Below are positions 3,985 to 6,024 of a DNA stretch of 6,024 bases, piece by piece. Positions within the stretch are counted from its first letter, which is position 1. Every line of letters begins with the position of its first letter. The notes under the pieces are model-generated. The model made no database searches. It worked only from the letters and a program-made list of their open reading frames with translations, and had not been told where the DNA came from. Position numbers and translations under genes: made by a program. The stretch comes from an uncultured Sphingomonadales bacterium (GTDB taxonomy: Bacteria; Pseudomonadota; Alphaproteobacteria; Sphingomonadales; Sphingomonadaceae), in NCBI GenBank assembly GCA_903893935.1, contig CAITOD010000009.1:1-6024 (forward strand), given 5' to 3'.

Positions 3985-6024
3985 ATGTTCAAACGGTTTG
4001 CCGATCTTGGCGCGCTGGCGCTGCCGGCGGGGATCCTCACGCTGATCGCGCTGATGGTCGTGCCGATCCCGGCGGTGATGCTCGATGTGTTTTTCGTGTT
4101 CAACATCGCGCTGTCGGTGGCGGTGCTGATGGCGGCGATGAATGCGCAGAAACCGCTCGATTTCTCGTCATTTCCCTCGGTGCTGCTGTTCGCCACGCTG
4201 CTGCGTCTCGCGCTCAATGTCGCATCGACCCGCGTCGTGCTGGTCCACGGCCACACCGGCGGGGCGGCGGCGGGGCGGGTGATCGAGAGCTTTGGCGCGT
4301 TTCTGATCGGCGGCAATTTCGCGGTCGGGCTGTTCGTGTTCATGATCCTGATGATCATCAACATGGTGGTCGTGACCAAAGGCGCCGGCCGCGTGTCCGA
4401 AGTCTCGGCGCGGTTCACGCTCGATGCTTTGCCCGGCAAACAGATGGCAATCGACGCCGATCTGGCTGCCGGGCTGGTCAACGCCGCCGAAGCCAAGGCG
4501 CGCCGCCGCGAAATCGCTACCGAAGCCGATTTCTACGGCTCGATGGATGGCGCGAGCAAGTTCGTCAAAGGCGATGCGATTGCCGCCGTGCTGATCCTCG
4601 GGGTCAATATCGTCGCGGGGTTCTGCCTCGGCATGCTCAGCCACGGGCTGACCGCGGCCGATGCGGCGCAGAAATATGTGACTCTGGCAGTGGGCGACGC
4701 GCTGGTCGCGCAAGTCCCCTCGCTGTTGCTGTCGATTGCCGCCGCGGTCATCGTCACCCGCGTTGCCGACAGCCGCGACCTCGCCGGGCAGATCGGCGGG
4801 CAATTCGCCAATCCTTCGACGTGGTTGCCGGTCATGGTCATTCTGGGCGCGATCGGGATGATCCCGGCGATGCCGCAAATGGTGTTCCTGCCCGCCGCGG
4901 CGATTGCCGGGTGGATCTGGTGGAACCTGAAGCAGCGCGCCGCCCGCGCAAGGCTCGCCAGCGCCGAACCGCCGGCCGCGCCGCCCGACCCGTCGCGAAT
5001 CGTGCTCGACGATGTGTCCGACCATACGCTGGTCACGATCGAGCTCGGCTATGGCCTGGTCCATCTGGTCGATACCAAACGCGGCGCGCCGCTGGTCGCG
5101 CGGATCACCGGGGTGCGCAAGCAATTGAGCCAGGCTTGCGGCTTTATCGTGCCGCAATTCCGCGTGCGCGACAGCCTCGAATTGCCCGCCGGCGAATACC
5201 GCATACTGCTGGGCGGGGTGAAAATCGCCGGCGCGACCGTGCGCCCCGACCGAATCCTTGCGATCAACGCCGGCGAAGCGCGCATGACGAGCGGGCTGAA
5301 AGGCGAAGCAACCACCGATCCCAGCTTTGGCTGCCCCGCCTTGTGGATCGACCCCGCCAGCCGCGACGCGGCGATTGCCGAAGGGTTTCTGACGGTCGAT
5401 GCGGGCACAGTCATCGCCACGCATCTCAACCAGGTGCTGGGCGAACGCCCGCAAGCCTTGCTCGGCCCCGACGAGGTGCGCGCGATTCTCGAAGGCGTGC
5501 GCCAGCGCGCGGCAGGGCTGGTCGAAACGATCCATCCCAATCCGCTGTCGCTGGGCGCGATTACCCGCCTGTTGCGCGCGCTGCTCGAAGACGGGATCGG
5601 CATTGCCCATCCGTTGCCGATTCTCGCAGCACTCGGCCAGGCGGTCCAGCAGACCACCGATCATGAGCGGCTGATCGATATCGTGCGCGCCGAACTGGGC
5701 CCGATGATCGTCGGGCGGGTGTGCAGCCCGCACGACCGGCTGCCGGTGATCACGCTCGAAGCCGGGCTCGAAGCGATGATCGTGCAGGGCATGCAGGACC
5801 CGGTAACCGGCCTGCCGGTGATCGAGCCCGATCTTGCGCGCGGGCTGGGCGAACGGGTCGCCGCGATCATCGGCGAGCGCGGCGCCGGCGCGATCCCGCC
5901 CGCGCTGATCGTGCAGCCGCGCGCGCGGCGCACGCTGTCGGCTGCGCTGCGGTTCCGCGCACCCGCCTGCGTGGTCCTGTCTATTTCCGAACTGCCGCAA
6001 AGCCAGCCGATCGAAGTGATCGCG
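3985..6024 (+). CDS. flhA: FlhA, flagellar type III export gate protein (C-terminus cut off)
   Basis: FlhA is the large inner-membrane export gate subunit that uses the proton gradient and docks chaperone-substrate complexes. The frame is open for 680 codons to the window edge; family members are about 690-705, so only the last residues are missing. The membrane half (about 10-312) has roughly eight segments and the FHIPEP hallmarks: LLRLALNVASTRVVL (about 72-86), GAGRVSEVSARFTLDALPGK (133-152) and the QMAIDADLAAGL that follows. ATEADFYGSMDGASKFVKGD (178-197) covers the loop whose Asp is needed for energy coupling in Salmonella (probably Asp188 here). The cytoplasmic domain (about 313 on) opens with a linker and IELGYGLVHLVD, then carries TVIATHLNQVLGE and ends near VVLSISELPQSQPIEVIA. 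One conserved helix junction is altered (see findings). It starts 4 bases after the transglycosylase stop and presumably shares its transcript. Confidence 0.96.
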   Translation, partial: MFKRFADLGALALPAGILTLIALMVVPIPAVMLDVFFVFNIALSVAVLMAAMNAQKPLDFSSFPSVLLFATLLRLALNVASTRVVLVHGHTGGAAAGRVIESFGAFLIGGNFAVGLFVFMILMIINMVVVTKGAGRVSEVSARFTLDALPGKQMAIDADLAAGLVNAAEAKARRREIATEADFYGSMDGASKFVKGDAIAAVLILGVNIVAGFCLGMLSHGLTAADAAQKYVTLAVGDALVAQVPSLLLSIAAAVIVTRVADSRDLAGQIGGQFANPSTWLPVMVILGAIGMIPAMPQMVFLPAAAIAGWIWWNLKQRAARARLASAEPPAAPPDPSRIVLDDVSDHTLVTIELGYGLVHLVDTKRGAPLVARITGVRKQLSQACGFIVPQFRVRDSLELPAGEYRILLGGVKIAGATVRPDRILAINAGEARMTSGLKGEATTDPSFGCPALWIDPASRDAAIAEGFLTVDAGTVIATHLNQVLGERPQALLGPDEVRAILEGVRQRAAGLVETIHPNPLSLGAITRLLRALLEDGIGIAHPLPILAALGQAVQQTTDHERLIDIVRAELGPMIVGRVCSPHDRLPVITLEAGLEAMIVQGMQDPVTGLPVIEPDLARGLGERVAAIIGERGAGAIPPALIVQPRARRTLSAALRFRAPACVVLSISELPQSQPIEVIA

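Noticed and set aside
4168..6000. A 610-codon open frame on the minus strand opposite flhA
   Set aside because: Its product is rich in Arg, His, Asp and Gln with no recognisable domain. Long antisense frames arise automatically opposite GC-rich genes with strong third-position bias, and the plus strand is clearly flhA.
1..6024. CRISPR arrays, tRNA or rRNA genes, insertion sequences, phage genes
   Set aside because: I saw no regularly spaced repeats, no tRNA-like cloverleaf, no transposase motifs and no terminal inverted repeats. The window is filled by flagellar genes with uniform composition.

Overview
The window is a dense flagellar gene cluster from a high-GC Gram-negative bacterium. The strong G/C bias at third positions, the ATGA/GTGA gene overlaps, the near-perfect sigma-54 (RpoN) promoter boxes and the protein styles (small FlgA, FlgM and FlgN, a stand-alone flagellar transglycosylase, FlhA) suggest an alphaproteobacterium, most likely of the Sphingomonadales. 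That placement is inference from sequence style, not from a database match.

Layout. Reading leftward from a divergent control region at about 445-689 are flgB (444..97) and the first 31 codons of flgC, which is cut by the window's left edge. Both encode proximal rod proteins. Reading rightward are a short MotA/TolQ/ExbB-family channel protein (690..1343), a short MotB/ExbD-like partner (1340..1792), the P-ring chaperone flgA (1789..2298), the anti-sigma factor flgM (2387..2674), the export chaperone flgN (2671..3063), a lytic transglycosylase (3138..3980) and flhA (3985 to the right edge, 680 codons seen, only the last few missing). The only stretch over 100 bases without a gene is the 245-base divergent region, and it holds regulatory elements.

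How the genes work together. FlgB and FlgC build the rod. The transglycosylase would open peptidoglycan so the rod can pass. FlgA assists P-ring assembly. FlgN escorts hook-filament junction proteins to the export gate, of which FlhA is the main component. FlgM holds back the late sigma factor (FliA) until the hook is finished. The channel pair resembles a flagellar stator but is unusually small.

Regulation is the most striking part. Three boxes match the sigma-54 consensus TGGCAC-N5-TTGCT exactly. One lies upstream of flgB (minus strand), one sits inside the 3' end of the MotB-like gene and points at flgA, and one lies upstream of the transglycosylase-flhA pair. The flgA box would start transcription about one base before the flgA ATG, predicting an almost leaderless mRNA. 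A second, weaker shared motif (TTAAW-N14-RCCGTYCT) lies upstream of the channel gene and of flgM, both classic targets of the late flagellar sigma factor in other bacteria. The main novelty candidates are the minimal stator-like pair and the promoter embedded in its tail.
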